DNA of 64,000 nucleotides from Streptomyces sp. LUP30 (GCF_001746365.1 NZ_MJAJ01000035.1:25065-89064); one strand, 5' to 3'; shown: positions 51,367-59,809, counted from the first letter of the stretch. Program-made: numbers and translations. The notes: generated by a model not told the origin, from the letters alone.

Positions 51367-52155
51367 TCAAGGGACGGGCGGTGCGCCGGTCGGCGTGCCC
51401 CCGAAGGCGCTCCAGTGGTACAGCGTCATGGCCACGCTGGTCGCGAGGTTGTAGCTGGAGACCTGAGGGCGCATCGGCAGGGCGAGGAGATGGTCCGCCC
51501 GCGCGCGCAGTTCGGTGGAGAGTCCGCTGCGCTCCGAGCCGAACGCGAGCAGGGCGTCGTCGGGGAGTTCGACGCCCCGGATGTCGTCGCCCTCCGGGTC
51601 GAGGGCGAACACCGGGCCGGCGGGCAGCTCGTCGACGTCCATCCGCTCCACGGCGGTGGCGAAGTGCAGTCCAGCCCCGCCGCGCAGCACGGTCGGATGC
51701 CACGGGTCGAGCGTGCCGGTGGTGACCACGCCGGTCGCCCCGAATCCGGCGGCCAGCCTGATCACCGCTCCCGCGTTGCCCAAATTGCGCGGATGGTCGA
51801 GGACGACGACGGGAGAGGTCCGGGGCACGCGTCCCAGCCGCTCCAGGTTGACCGCACGGGTGGGCCGCACGGCCAGGGCGGCGACCGCGGTGGGATGCGG
51901 ACGCGGCACCAGGGAGGCGTACGCCGCCTCCGTGGCCTCCGTCAGCAGCCCGTCCAGCGTCTCGCGCACGTCGGGGGCGAGTTCCTCGGCGAGGGCGAGG
52001 GCCGCGCGCCGGTCGACGGCGACCGCCACCGGGATCTCGGCCCCGAAACGCACGGCGTGCTTGAGGGCGTGAAAGCCGTCGAGCAGCACGGCGTCGCCCG
52101 CGAGCCCGCGCCACCGGCCGAGCGGATCGCGGCCGGCGGTCACTGGGTCGGTCAT
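51367..52155 (-). CDS. SpoU/TrmH family RNA 2'-O-methyltransferase
   Basis: A 262-residue SPOUT enzyme. The three motifs are clear: LDHPRNLGNAGAVIR, FGSERSGLS, and LPMRPQVSSYNLATSVAMTLY that forms the trefoil-knot SAM site. It methylates a ribose in tRNA or rRNA; the target is not identifiable. Its start overlaps the stop of the HTTM gene (ATGA), so it is the last gene of a three-gene unit. Confidence 0.9.
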   Translation of the reverse strand: MTDPVTAGRDPLGRWRGLAGDAVLLDGFHALKHAVRFGAEIPVAVAVDRRAALALAEELAPDVRETLDGLLTEATEAAYASLVPRPHPTAVAALAVRPTRAVNLERLGRVPRTSPVVVLDHPRNLGNAGAVIRLAAGFGATGVVTTGTLDPWHPTVLRGGAGLHFATAVERMDVDELPAGPVFALDPEGDDIRGVELPDDALLAFGSERSGLSTELRARADHLLALPMRPQVSSYNLATSVAMTLYHWSAFGGTPTGAPPVP

Positions 52156-53378
52156 GCCGTGAACCCTACGCGCGCGGGCGCGGCGTCCTCGTCGGCCGGC
52201 TCCGGCGCCGCCTTGCCACTGCCGTCGCCGTCCCCGTCGTCGCCGGAGAACAGCCGCTCACGCGCGCGTACCGCCCAGCCGCCGATCCGGTGCAGGAACG
52301 GAGTGGGCAGGAAGACGGCGTCGGTCGCGATCATCGCCAGGGAGAAGAACGGCAGCCCCAGCACGACGGCGATCACCGCGTGCTCGGTCATCATCACCGC
52401 GAGCAGCACGTTCTTCAACCGCCGGTTGGAAAGGGTGAACGGGAAGGCCACCTGCACGATGACGGTCCCATAGGTGGCGATCATGACCATCGTGCCGCTG
52501 GCGGACAGCAGGTCGGCGAGCATCGGCCAGGGCGAGAAGTAGTCCAGGTGCAACGGGTAGTACACGGCGGTGCCGTCCTGCCACCGCGAGCCCTGGATCT
52601 TGTACCAGCCGGCCGTCGCGTAGATCAGACAGGCCTCGACCATGATCACGACCAGGGCGCCGTTGTGCAGGACGTTGCCGATCACGTCGAACAGGATCCG
52701 CGGCTCCGTCGACTTCCTCAGTCGCCCCACGGCCCACCACAGCCCCTGCACGCACCACGCCGCCCACAGGAGCGCGGGAATGGTCCACTCGCTGTGGAAA
52801 CGGTCCGCCACGGTCACCGTGATCAGTGCGCACCCGGACACGGCCCACAGCACGGGGCCGACCCGGTCCGTGACCCGCTCTCCCCGCGCGCGTGCCTCCT
52901 GCTCGCGCCGGGCCCGTCGCGCGTCCAGCGACCACACCCGGCCGCAGCGCATGAAGACCAGGTAGACCGACATCAGGTGCAGGACGTTGTCGCCGCCGTC
53001 GCCGACGAAGACGCTGCGGTTCTGCAGCGACAGCACGCCGACCATGAACAGCACCGACATCGCACGGGTGCGCCAGCCCAGCAGCAGCAGCGCGCTGGAG
53101 AGCAGCGCGAGCGCGTACACGACCTCGAACCAGCCCCGCCCGTCGGACCACATCAGGGCGGTGAACGCCCCGTTGGAATCGATCAGCTGCCGGGCCAGCT
53201 CCCAGTTCCAGGGGCCGTCGGGGCCGTAGAGCTCCTCACGGTGAGGGAACTCGCGCAACAGGAACAGCAGCCAGGTCACGCTGAAGCCGATGCGGACCAC
53301 GGCGCTCTGGTACGGCGCGAACGCCGACTCCGTGACACGGGCGATGCCGGCGGACACCGACAAGGAGAACCGGTTCAC
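52152..53378 (-). CDS. HTTM domain membrane protein
   Basis: A 408-residue integral membrane protein with about eight hydrophobic segments. The motifs GDNVLHLMSVYLVFMRCG, YATAGWYKIQGSRWQDGTAVYYPLHLDYFSPWP and TEHAVIAVVLGLPFFSL are typical of HTTM (vitamin K-dependent gamma-carboxylase-related) proteins. Function in bacteria is unknown. GTG start overlaps the DUF5819 stop (GTGA). A charged Asp/Gly tail ends the protein. The DUF5819 partner suggests that the two form a membrane complex. Confidence 0.85.
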   Translation of the reverse strand: MNRFSLSVSAGIARVTESAFAPYQSAVVRIGFSVTWLLFLLREFPHREELYGPDGPWNWELARQLIDSNGAFTALMWSDGRGWFEVVYALALLSSALLLLGWRTRAMSVLFMVGVLSLQNRSVFVGDGGDNVLHLMSVYLVFMRCGRVWSLDARRARREQEARARGERVTDRVGPVLWAVSGCALITVTVADRFHSEWTIPALLWAAWCVQGLWWAVGRLRKSTEPRILFDVIGNVLHNGALVVIMVEACLIYATAGWYKIQGSRWQDGTAVYYPLHLDYFSPWPMLADLLSASGTMVMIATYGTVIVQVAFPFTLSNRRLKNVLLAVMMTEHAVIAVVLGLPFFSLAMIATDAVFLPTPFLHRIGGWAVRARERLFSGDDGDGDGSGKAAPEPADEDAAPARVGFTA

Positions 53379-54442
53379 CTCGTGCCTCCCTCGCTCGCGC
53401 CGTCCGGCACCGACCACCAGGACAGTTCGCGGTACACGGGGCTCGTCGACACCTTCTCGGTGCTCCACTTCGGCGGGGTCACATTGGTGGTCCGGGAGCG
53501 GACCTGGACCCGCTCGACGACGCCGCCGGCGGCCGCGCCGCCGCGCTCCAGCCGCAGCACCACGATGCGGCGCAGATACGTCTCGGCGAGAGCACCCCGG
53601 ACGCCCACCGAGCGGTTGTCGTTGTCATGCGTCGCGGTGAAGAAGTCCCACGCGCGGCGCAGTTCGTTCTGCTGGGTGTGGCTCGGCACCAGGTTGCCGT
53701 CGATGGCCCGGCCGTCCTGTGCGGACAGGTCGTACCAGCCGGTGGTCCGCGATCCGCCGTCCTCGGTGCGCACCTGGGCACGGACCTGGACGGAGATGTT
53801 CTGCTGCAGCGGGTTCGGCGCGAACAGCTTCCAGTTCTGCTCGAACTCGGGGTAGATCCAGTCGTCGATCGCCTTGCCGTGCGCCTTGGTGACGGTGTTC
53901 GACGGCGCGACGTGCAGGAACACCATCCCGACCTGCAGGCAGACGACGACCGCGACGACGGCGAGCGCCAGCGCGGCGCAGACCTGATAGCGCGGGGAGA
54001 GGGCCGCCACACCCGTACGGGACGCCAGGGCACCGGCCTCAGGGCCACCGGCCCCGGGAACGCCGACCTGCGGTTCATGCGCCTCGGAAGCGACGGCCTC
54101 CGGCCTCCCGGCCCCGGGGGCGCCCGACTCAGGGCTGTCCGCCACAGGAGCGACGGCCTCCCGCTCACCGGGCTCGGGGTTGCCCGCCTCGGCGGCGTCG
54201 GGCCCGGAGGCGCGGGCGGCAACGGCGGCCGCCCTCTCACCAGCCCCGGCGCCCCCGGCCTCGGCGCCCCCGGCCTCGGCGCCCCCGGCCTCGGTGCCGC
54301 CAGCCTCAGCGGGCGATCCCGCCTCAGGGCTCGGGAGTCCGGATCGAGGGCCGGGCAGGGCGGCCCCGGCCCGCGGCGGCTGCGCCTCCCCCGGTCCGCT
54401 GCGCCCCTGTGGAGCGCCGGAGCCTCCGTCGTACGCGTCCAT
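53375..54442 (-). CDS. DUF5819 family membrane protein
   Basis: A 355-residue protein. About 150 residues of Ala/Gly/Glu/Pro low-complexity sequence precede one membrane helix (VCAALALAVVAVVVCLQVGMVFLHVA). The DUF5819 domain follows with AIDDWIYPEFEQNWKLFAPNP and NISVQVRAQV, probably outside the membrane. Function is unknown; this family regularly precedes an HTTM gene. The ATG at 54442 has a GGGGCGGA ribosome binding site; an upstream in-frame ATG at 54616 would run through the DnaA-box region and is not preferred. Confidence 0.82.
   Translation of the reverse strand: MDAYDGGSGAPQGRSGPGEAQPPRAGAALPGPRSGLPSPEAGSPAEAGGTEAGGAEAGGAEAGGAGAGERAAAVAARASGPDAAEAGNPEPGEREAVAPVADSPESGAPGAGRPEAVASEAHEPQVGVPGAGGPEAGALASRTGVAALSPRYQVCAALALAVVAVVVCLQVGMVFLHVAPSNTVTKAHGKAIDDWIYPEFEQNWKLFAPNPLQQNISVQVRAQVRTEDGGSRTTGWYDLSAQDGRAIDGNLVPSHTQQNELRRAWDFFTATHDNDNRSVGVRGALAETYLRRIVVLRLERGGAAAGGVVERVQVRSRTTNVTPPKWSTEKVSTSPVYRELSWWSVPDGASEGGTR
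54251..54295 (-). repeat. 15-base tandem repeat encoding AEAGG
   Basis: The unit GCCCCCGGCCTCGGC occurs three times in a row (last base of the third copy differs), encoding Ala-Glu-Ala-Gly-Gly repeats in the N-terminal part of the DUF5819 protein. Confidence 0.88.
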
Positions 54443-54569
54443 TCCGCCCCGTTCCCCGATCCCGGTCGTCCTCCGCGCTACGTCGCGCAATCGCGAACGG
54501 TACTCAGCATCACCCGTTCGGCGCAGCCCTCCCCCCGGCGGCACCGGGAACCGGCCGGGGGCGAGGCGG

Positions 54570-54578
54570 TTGTCCACA
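54570..54578 (+). other. DnaA box
   Basis: TTGTCCACA, identical to the preferred Streptomyces DnaA box, in the gap between the DUF5819 gene and paaA. Confidence 0.65.
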
Positions 54579-54593
54579 GGGGACGCCCGCAGG

Positions 54594-54602
54594 TTATCCA
54601 CA
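54594..54602 (+). other. DnaA box
   Basis: TTATCCACA, the classic strong DnaA box, 24 bases downstream of the first and in the same orientation, just before the paaA -35 hexamer. Confidence 0.65.
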
Positions 54603-54606
54603 GCGG

Positions 54607-54635
54607 TTGACACCATACGACGGCCGTCCCACCAT
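54607..54635 (+). promoter_or_regulatory. paaA promoter
   Basis: A perfect TTGACA (54607-54612) is followed after 17 bases by CACCAT (54630-54635). The predicted start point lies just before the PaaR-type box at 54648. Confidence 0.5.
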
Positions 54636-54647
54636 GGAATCGCACGG

Positions 54648-54661
54648 ACCGAACGATCGGT
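54648..54661. promoter_or_regulatory. PaaR-type operator upstream of paaABCDE
   Basis: ACCGAACGATCGGT matches ACCG-N2-CG-N2-CGGT exactly and is the same pattern as at paaN. Its place just downstream of the promoter fits repression. Confidence 0.65.
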
Positions 54662-54728
54662 CGGGAGAAGGCTCGGGCAGAGCCGAGGCCGCGGCGCCCA
54701 GCCGGGGCCCTAGGTCAAGGGGGACCGC

Positions 54729-55742
54729 ATGGCGACAGCAGCCGCGCACCAGACGGCCCGCACACACGGGCACGCCGGGCAGGAGGGCGGCATCGGCGCC
54801 GACGAGACGTACCAGCGCGTCTTCGACGCCACGGTGGCCGCCGACGAACGCATCGAGCCACGCGACTGGATGCCCGACGCCTACCGCGCGACGCTGGTGC
54901 GCCAGATCGCCCAGCACGCCCACTCCGAGATCATCGGCATGCAACCGGAGGCCAACTGGATCACCCGCGCGCCCTCCCTGCGCCGCAAGGCCATCCTCAT
55001 GGCGAAGGTCCAGGACGAGGCGGGCCACGGGCTCTACCTGTACAGCGCGGCCGAAACCCTCGGCGCCAGCCGTGAAGACCTGCTCGACAAGCTCCACACC
55101 GGCCGCCAGAAGTACTCGTCGATCTTCAACTACCCGACCCTCACCTGGGCGGACGTCGGCGCGATCGGCTGGCTGGTGGACGGCGCCGCCATCACCAACC
55201 AGGTCCCCCTGTGCCGCTGCTCCTACGGCCCGTACGCGCGCGCCATGGTCCGCGTCTGCAAGGAGGAGTCGTTCCACCAGCGCCAGGGCTACGAACTCCT
55301 GCTGGCCCTCAGCCGCGGCACCCCGGAGCAGCACGCCATGGCCCAGGATGCGGTGGACCGCTGGTGGTGGCCGTCGCTCATGATGTTCGGCCCGCCCGAC
55401 GACGAATCCGCGCACTCCGCGCAGTCGACGGCCTGGAAGATCAAGCGCCATTCGAACGACGAACTGCGCCGGCGCTTCGTCGACATCTGCGTCCCGCAGG
55501 CGGAGTCCCTCGGCCTGACGCTCCCCGACCCGGACCTGAAGTGGAACGAGGAGCGCGGCCACCACGACTTCGGCCCGATCGACTGGACCGAGTTCAAGGA
55601 GGTCCTCAAGGGCAACGGGCCGTGCAACGAGCAGCGCATCACCCAGCGCAAACGCGCACACGACGAGGGCGCGTGGGTGCGCGAGGCAGCCGCGGCCTAC
55701 GCGGCCAAGCACAGCCCCAAGACGGAAGTGGAGCAGGCATGA
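54729..55742 (+). CDS. paaA: phenylacetyl-CoA epoxidase subunit A
   Basis: A 337-residue catalytic subunit of the di-iron multicomponent monooxygenase that epoxidises the phenylacetyl-CoA ring. Two iron-binding ExxH motifs are visible: VQDEAGHG (EAGH) and CKEESFHQRQG (ESFH), with the first-helix glutamates upstream. First gene of paaABCDE; all five genes overlap or nearly overlap. Confidence 0.96.
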   Translation: MATAAAHQTARTHGHAGQEGGIGADETYQRVFDATVAADERIEPRDWMPDAYRATLVRQIAQHAHSEIIGMQPEANWITRAPSLRRKAILMAKVQDEAGHGLYLYSAAETLGASREDLLDKLHTGRQKYSSIFNYPTLTWADVGAIGWLVDGAAITNQVPLCRCSYGPYARAMVRVCKEESFHQRQGYELLLALSRGTPEQHAMAQDAVDRWWWPSLMMFGPPDDESAHSAQSTAWKIKRHSNDELRRRFVDICVPQAESLGLTLPDPDLKWNEERGHHDFGPIDWTEFKEVLKGNGPCNEQRITQRKRAHDEGAWVREAAAAYAAKHSPKTEVEQA

Positions 55743-56026
55743 CCGACACCGACTGGCCCCTGTGGGAGGTCTTCGTGCGCTCCCGGCGCGGCCTCTCCCA
55801 CACCCACGCCGGCAGCCTGCACGCGCCGGACGCCGAGTTCGCCCTGCGCAACGCCCGCGACCTGTACACCCGCCGCGGCGAAGGCGTCTCCATCTGGGTC
55901 GTGCCGTCCTCGACGATCACGGCCTCCTCGCCGGACGAGAAGGACCCGTTCTTCGAGCCGGCCGCCGACAAGCCGTACCGCCACCCGACGTTCTACGAGA
56001 TCCCGGAGGGGGTGAAGCACCTGTGA
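55739..56026 (+). CDS. paaB: phenylacetyl-CoA epoxidase subunit B
   Basis: A 95-residue small subunit (WPLWEVFVRSRRGLSHTHAG; DLYTRRGEGVSIWVVPS). It bridges PaaA-PaaC heterodimers in the complex. ATG overlaps the paaA stop (ATGA). Normal length. Confidence 0.95.
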   Translation: MTDTDWPLWEVFVRSRRGLSHTHAGSLHAPDAEFALRNARDLYTRRGEGVSIWVVPSSTITASSPDEKDPFFEPAADKPYRHPTFYEIPEGVKHL

Positions 56027-56763
56027 CGCGCGAAGCACCTGCGCCCACGGCGGCCCACACGACCACCGCCGCCCTCGCCCTGGGCGACGACGCCCTGGTG
56101 CTCTCCCACCGCCTGGGGGAGTGGATGGGCCACGCGCCCGTGCTGGAGGAGGAGGTCGCGCTCGCCAACATCGCGCTCGACCTGCTCGGCCAGGCCCGGA
56201 TCCTGCTGTCGATGGTCGGCGACGAGGACGAGTTGGCCTATCTGCGGGAGGAACGCGCCTTCCGCAACCTCCAGTTGGTCGAACAGCCCAACGGCGACTT
56301 CGCCCACACCATCGCCCGCCAGCTGTACTTCTCCACGTACCAGCACCTGCTGTACGACCGGCTGGCGACCGGGCGGAGCCCGCTGGCGGGGCTCGCCGCC
56401 AAGGCCGTCAAGGAGGTCGCCTACCACCGCGACCACGCCGAGCAGTGGACGCTGCGGCTGGGCGACGGCACCGAGGTCGCCCATGAGCGCATGCGGCGCG
56501 CCTGCACGGCCCTGTGGCGGTTCACCGGCGAGATGTTCCGTCCCCTGGAGGGCCTCGGCGTCGACCCGGCAGACCTGGAACCGGCCTGGCTGGAGTCGGT
56601 GGGCGGCCTCCTGGGGCGGGCCGGTCTGGCGCTGCCCGAGGGGCCGCGCACCGGAGCGTGGGCCGCCGGCGCGGGCCGCGAGGGCCTGCACACCGAGTCG
56701 TTCGGCCGCATGCTCGCCGAGATGCAGCACCTGCACCGCAGTCACCCGGGGGCGACATGGTGA
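56023..56763 (+). CDS. paaC: phenylacetyl-CoA epoxidase subunit C
   Basis: A 246-residue structural subunit of ferritin-like fold (LSHRLGEWMGHAPVLEEEVALANIALDLLGQ; KAVKEVAYHRDHAEQW) that supports PaaA. GTG start overlapping paaB stop (GTGA). Confidence 0.95.
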   Translation: MTREAPAPTAAHTTTAALALGDDALVLSHRLGEWMGHAPVLEEEVALANIALDLLGQARILLSMVGDEDELAYLREERAFRNLQLVEQPNGDFAHTIARQLYFSTYQHLLYDRLATGRSPLAGLAAKAVKEVAYHRDHAEQWTLRLGDGTEVAHERMRRACTALWRFTGEMFRPLEGLGVDPADLEPAWLESVGGLLGRAGLALPEGPRTGAWAAGAGREGLHTESFGRMLAEMQHLHRSHPGATW

Positions 56764-57377
56764 CGCCCACCGCTCTGGAGGCGGAACTGTTCGCGGTCGC
56801 CGGCTCGGTGCTCGACCCGGAGCTGCCCGTGCTCACCCTGCAGGAACTCGGCGTGGTGCGCGCGGTGCGCCTGGGTGCCGCGGACGTCGTCGAGGTGGAG
56901 TTGACCCCCACCTACACCGGCTGCCCGGCGATCGAGGCGATGTCCCTGGACATCGAACGGGCGCTGCGCGAGCACGGGGTGCGTGAGGTGACGGTGCGCA
57001 CCGTGCTCACGCCCGCCTGGTCGACGGACGACATCTCCGCCGAAGGGCGTCGCAAGCTGCGCGAGTTCGGCATCGCGCCGCCGCGCACCGTGCGCGAACC
57101 GGGGCCGGTGCCGCTGGAGCTCGGACCGACCCGAACCGGCCCGCCCACCGTCCACGCGCCGGCCGCGCCGGGCGCCGGCCACACGGTCCCGGGCGGGTCC
57201 GTGGCCGCGGTCGCCGACCCGGCCGTGGAGCCCGCCGCGGCGCCGGACCCGATCCGGTGCCCGCTCTGCGGCTCCGCCGACACCGAGCTGCTGAGCCGCT
57301 TCTCCTCCACCGCCTGCAAGGCGTTGCGGCGATGCCTGGCCTGCCGTGAACCCTTCGACCACTTCAAGGAGTTGTGA
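56757..57377 (+). CDS. paaD: phenylacetate degradation protein PaaD (DUF59/MIP18 type)
   Basis: A 206-residue protein likely to assemble iron or Fe-S centres of the epoxidase. The N-terminal MIP18 domain has DPELPVLTLQELGVVR and TYTGCPAIEAMS (reactive Cys). The C-terminal zinc ribbon has CPLCGS and CLACREPF. A long Pro/Ala/Gly linker (about 118-165) between them is larger than usual. ATG 56757 overlaps the paaC end; an adjacent GTG at 56760 is also possible. Confidence 0.92.
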   Translation: MVTPTALEAELFAVAGSVLDPELPVLTLQELGVVRAVRLGAADVVEVELTPTYTGCPAIEAMSLDIERALREHGVREVTVRTVLTPAWSTDDISAEGRRKLREFGIAPPRTVREPGPVPLELGPTRTGPPTVHAPAAPGAGHTVPGGSVAAVADPAVEPAAAPDPIRCPLCGSADTELLSRFSSTACKALRRCLACREPFDHFKEL

Positions 57378-58501
57378 TGGCGCGATTCCACTCGCTCCGG
57401 GTGGCCGCGGTGGACCGCCTCACGGACGACTCCGTCGCCCTCACCCTCACGGTCCCCGAGCAGCTGCGCGAGGAGTTCCGGCACGCTCCGGGACAGCACC
57501 TCGCCCTGCGCATGAGGGCCGGGAGAACCGACGCCGCCCTCGGCGCCGACAGGACCGGCAGGAGCGACAGGACCGGCGGGAGCGACGGGTTCGAGGTCCG
57601 GCGGACGTACTCGATCTGCTCGCCCGCGCCCGACCCCCACGGCCCGGGGCCCAGCACCCTGCGGGTGGGCGTGCGGCTGGTCGAGGGGGGAGCCTTCTCG
57701 ACGTACGCGATGAAGGAGATCGGCGTCGGCGACGAGCTCGACGTGATGACTCCCGCGGGACGCTTCACGCTCGACCCCGCGCCCGGCCTCTACGCGGGGA
57801 TCGTCGGCGGCAGCGGCATCACTCCGGTGCTGTCGATAGCCGCCACGCTGCTGGCCCGTGAGCCCTCCGCCCGCTTCTGTCTTCTGCGCAGTGACCGTAC
57901 GGCCGCCTCGACGATGTTCCTCGAGGAACTCGCCGACCTCAAGGACCGCTTTCCCGAGCGTCTCCAGCTGGTCACCGTCCTCTCCCGCGAGGAACAGCAG
58001 GCGGGGCTCCCCTCCGGGCGGCTGGACCGGGAACGCCTGACCGGACTGCTGCCCTCGCTGCTGCCGGTGCGGCAGGTGGCCGGATGGTTCCTGTGCGGAC
58101 CGTTCGGGCTCGTGCAGGGCGCTGAGCAGGCGCTGCGCGAGATCGGAGTGCCGCGGTCGCGGATCCACGAGGAGATCTTCCATGTGGACGCCGCACCGCA
58201 GCCCGCGCAGACGGCGGCCCCCGCCCACAGCACCGTGACCGCCCGGCTCGACGGCCGGGGCGGCAGCTGGCCCGTGCAGGACGGGGAGTCGGTCCTGGAG
58301 ACGGTGCTGCGCAACCGCCCCGACGCGCCCTACGCCTGCAAAGGCGGGGTGTGCGGGACCTGCCGGGCCTTCCTGGTGTCCGGCGAGGTGCGCATGGACC
58401 GCAACTTCGCTCTGGAGCCGGAGGAGACGGACGCGGGGTACGTACTGGCCTGCCAGTCGCACCCGGTGACGGAGGCGGTGGAGGTGGACTTCGACCGCTG
58501 A
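57377..58501 (+). CDS. paaE: phenylacetyl-CoA epoxidase reductase PaaE
   Basis: A 374-residue electron-transfer subunit. FAD-binding barrel (RRTYSICSPAP), NAD(P)H domain (GIVGGSGITPVLSI) and a C-terminal plant-type 2Fe-2S domain (CKGGVCGTCRAFLVSG with a fourth Cys in VLACQSHP). It passes electrons from NADPH to PaaA. An insertion of about 16 residues rich in Arg, Gly, Asp and Thr precedes the FAD motif. Start ATG with AAGGAG 5 bases upstream, overlapping paaD (TGATG). Confidence 0.94.
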   Translation: MARFHSLRVAAVDRLTDDSVALTLTVPEQLREEFRHAPGQHLALRMRAGRTDAALGADRTGRSDRTGGSDGFEVRRTYSICSPAPDPHGPGPSTLRVGVRLVEGGAFSTYAMKEIGVGDELDVMTPAGRFTLDPAPGLYAGIVGGSGITPVLSIAATLLAREPSARFCLLRSDRTAASTMFLEELADLKDRFPERLQLVTVLSREEQQAGLPSGRLDRERLTGLLPSLLPVRQVAGWFLCGPFGLVQGAEQALREIGVPRSRIHEEIFHVDAAPQPAQTAAPAHSTVTARLDGRGGSWPVQDGESVLETVLRNRPDAPYACKGGVCGTCRAFLVSGEVRMDRNFALEPEETDAGYVLACQSHPVTEAVEVDFDR

Positions 58502-58523
58502 GCCACCGCCCGTTCCCTTCTCC

Positions 58524-58537
58524 TAGAACCTGTTCTA
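58524..58537. promoter_or_regulatory. KstR-type operator upstream of the acyl-CoA dehydrogenase
   Basis: TAGAACCTGTTCTA has perfect 6-base arms and fits the TNNAACNNGTTNNA consensus known for the steroid-catabolism repressor KstR of mycobacteria and rhodococci. It overlaps a possible -10 (TATCTT at 58536) and lies 46 bases before the start codon. Confidence 0.6.
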
Positions 58538-58582
58538 TCTTGACGACCCGTCAGATCAACTGACCCGTCGGGAGGACAGGCC

Positions 58583-59809
58583 GTGGACTTCACCTTCACC
58601 GAGGAGCAGCGGGCCGCGGCCGAGGCGGCGCGGGGAGTGTTCGCCGGGGTCGCCCCCGACAGCGTGCCGAGCCCGGCGCTCACCAGGGGCGCCGTGGCCG
58701 AATCCTTCGACCGCGCGCTGTGGGACAGGCTCGCGGCGGCGGACCTGCTGAGTCTGCTGCTCGACGAGCATTCCGGCGGCTCCGGCCTGGACGCGGTCGC
58801 CCTCTGCCTGGTGCTGCGAGAGTCGGCGAAGGTGCTGGCGCGGGTGCCGCTGCTGGAGCACAGCGCCGCCCTGGCCGCCGTACAGGCCTACGGTGGGGCG
58901 GAGTCGAGGTCGGCTCTGCTCACCAGGGCCGGGCGGGGCGAAGTCGTCCTGACGGTCGCCGCCAACGGCCGCACCGGCCACGGCCCGGCCGAACTCGCCG
59001 TCACCGCCCGGCCGGAGACCGGCGACGACACGGGCACCGGCACAGACTCCACCCCGGACACCGGCTCCGGCTCCGGCTCCGGCTCCGGGAACAGTGCGGG
59101 CGGCACGGGCGGTGGCGTGTGGGTGCTGGACGGCGTGCAGACGGCCGTGCCGTGGGCGTACGACGCCGACTTCGTCCTCGTTCCGGCGCGCACCGGGGAC
59201 GACCGCAGCATCCTCGCCCTCGTGCCGCGCGAGCACCAAGGAGTCGTGCTCGCCGAGCAGATCTCCACCACCGGCGAACGGCTCGGCGAACTGCGCCTGG
59301 AATCGGCGCGGATCCCCGCTCGGGACGTCATCACCGCCGACGGCGCATGGGAGCGGCTTCGCACCCTGCTCGCCACGGGCACGTGCGCCCTGGCCCTCGG
59401 GCTGGGCGAGCGGGTGCTGCGGATGACCGGCGACTACACGAGCAAGCGCGAGCAGTTCGGTCACCCCATCGCCAGCTTCCAGGCCGTCGCCGTGCAGACC
59501 GCCGACCGCTACATCGACCTGCGCGCGATGGAGGTCACCCTGTGGCAGGCAGCGTGGCGGATCGCCTCCGGCGCGCCGGGCGCGCTGCCGGCGTCCGGTG
59601 ACGTCGCCGTGGCCAAGATCTGGGCCTCGGACGGCGTCCGGCGGATCGTGCAGACCGCGCAGCATCTGCACGGAGGCTTCGGAGCCGACGTCGACTACCC
59701 GCTGCACCGGTACCACGCCTGGGCCAAACACCTGGAACTGTCGCTGGGCCCGGCCGCGGCGCACGAGGAGGCGCTGGGCGACCTGCTCGCCGCCCATCCC
59801 CTCGGCTGA
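58583..59809 (+). CDS. acyl-CoA dehydrogenase (possible steroid side-chain type subunit)
   Basis: A 408-residue flavoprotein. The helical N-terminal part (MDFTFTEEQRAAAEAARGVF; GSGLDAVALCLVLRESAKV) and the C-terminal part (REQFGHPIASFQAVAVQTADRYI; AQHLHGGFGADVDYPLHRY) fit the acyl-CoA dehydrogenase fold. The beta-domain contains a Gly/Ser/Thr-rich insertion (about 150-175). Divergent members of this size often act as one subunit of alpha2beta2 enzymes, but no partner gene is adjacent. GTG start with GGGAGGA upstream. Confidence 0.8.
   Translation: MDFTFTEEQRAAAEAARGVFAGVAPDSVPSPALTRGAVAESFDRALWDRLAAADLLSLLLDEHSGGSGLDAVALCLVLRESAKVLARVPLLEHSAALAAVQAYGGAESRSALLTRAGRGEVVLTVAANGRTGHGPAELAVTARPETGDDTGTGTDSTPDTGSGSGSGSGNSAGGTGGGVWVLDGVQTAVPWAYDADFVLVPARTGDDRSILALVPREHQGVVLAEQISTTGERLGELRLESARIPARDVITADGAWERLRTLLATGTCALALGLGERVLRMTGDYTSKREQFGHPIASFQAVAVQTADRYIDLRAMEVTLWQAAWRIASGAPGALPASGDVAVAKIWASDGVRRIVQTAQHLHGGFGADVDYPLHRYHAWAKHLELSLGPAAAHEEALGDLLAAHPLG

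Noticed and set aside
49505..52114. Long minus-strand open frame opposite paaN
   Set aside because: It is antisense to paaN and shows the composition of a reverse-complement shadow. The TrmH gene at its right end is in another frame.
46478..54602. Replication origin in this window
   Set aside because: Three exact DnaA boxes are too few and too far apart for a Streptomyces oriC, and dnaA, dnaN and parAB are absent.
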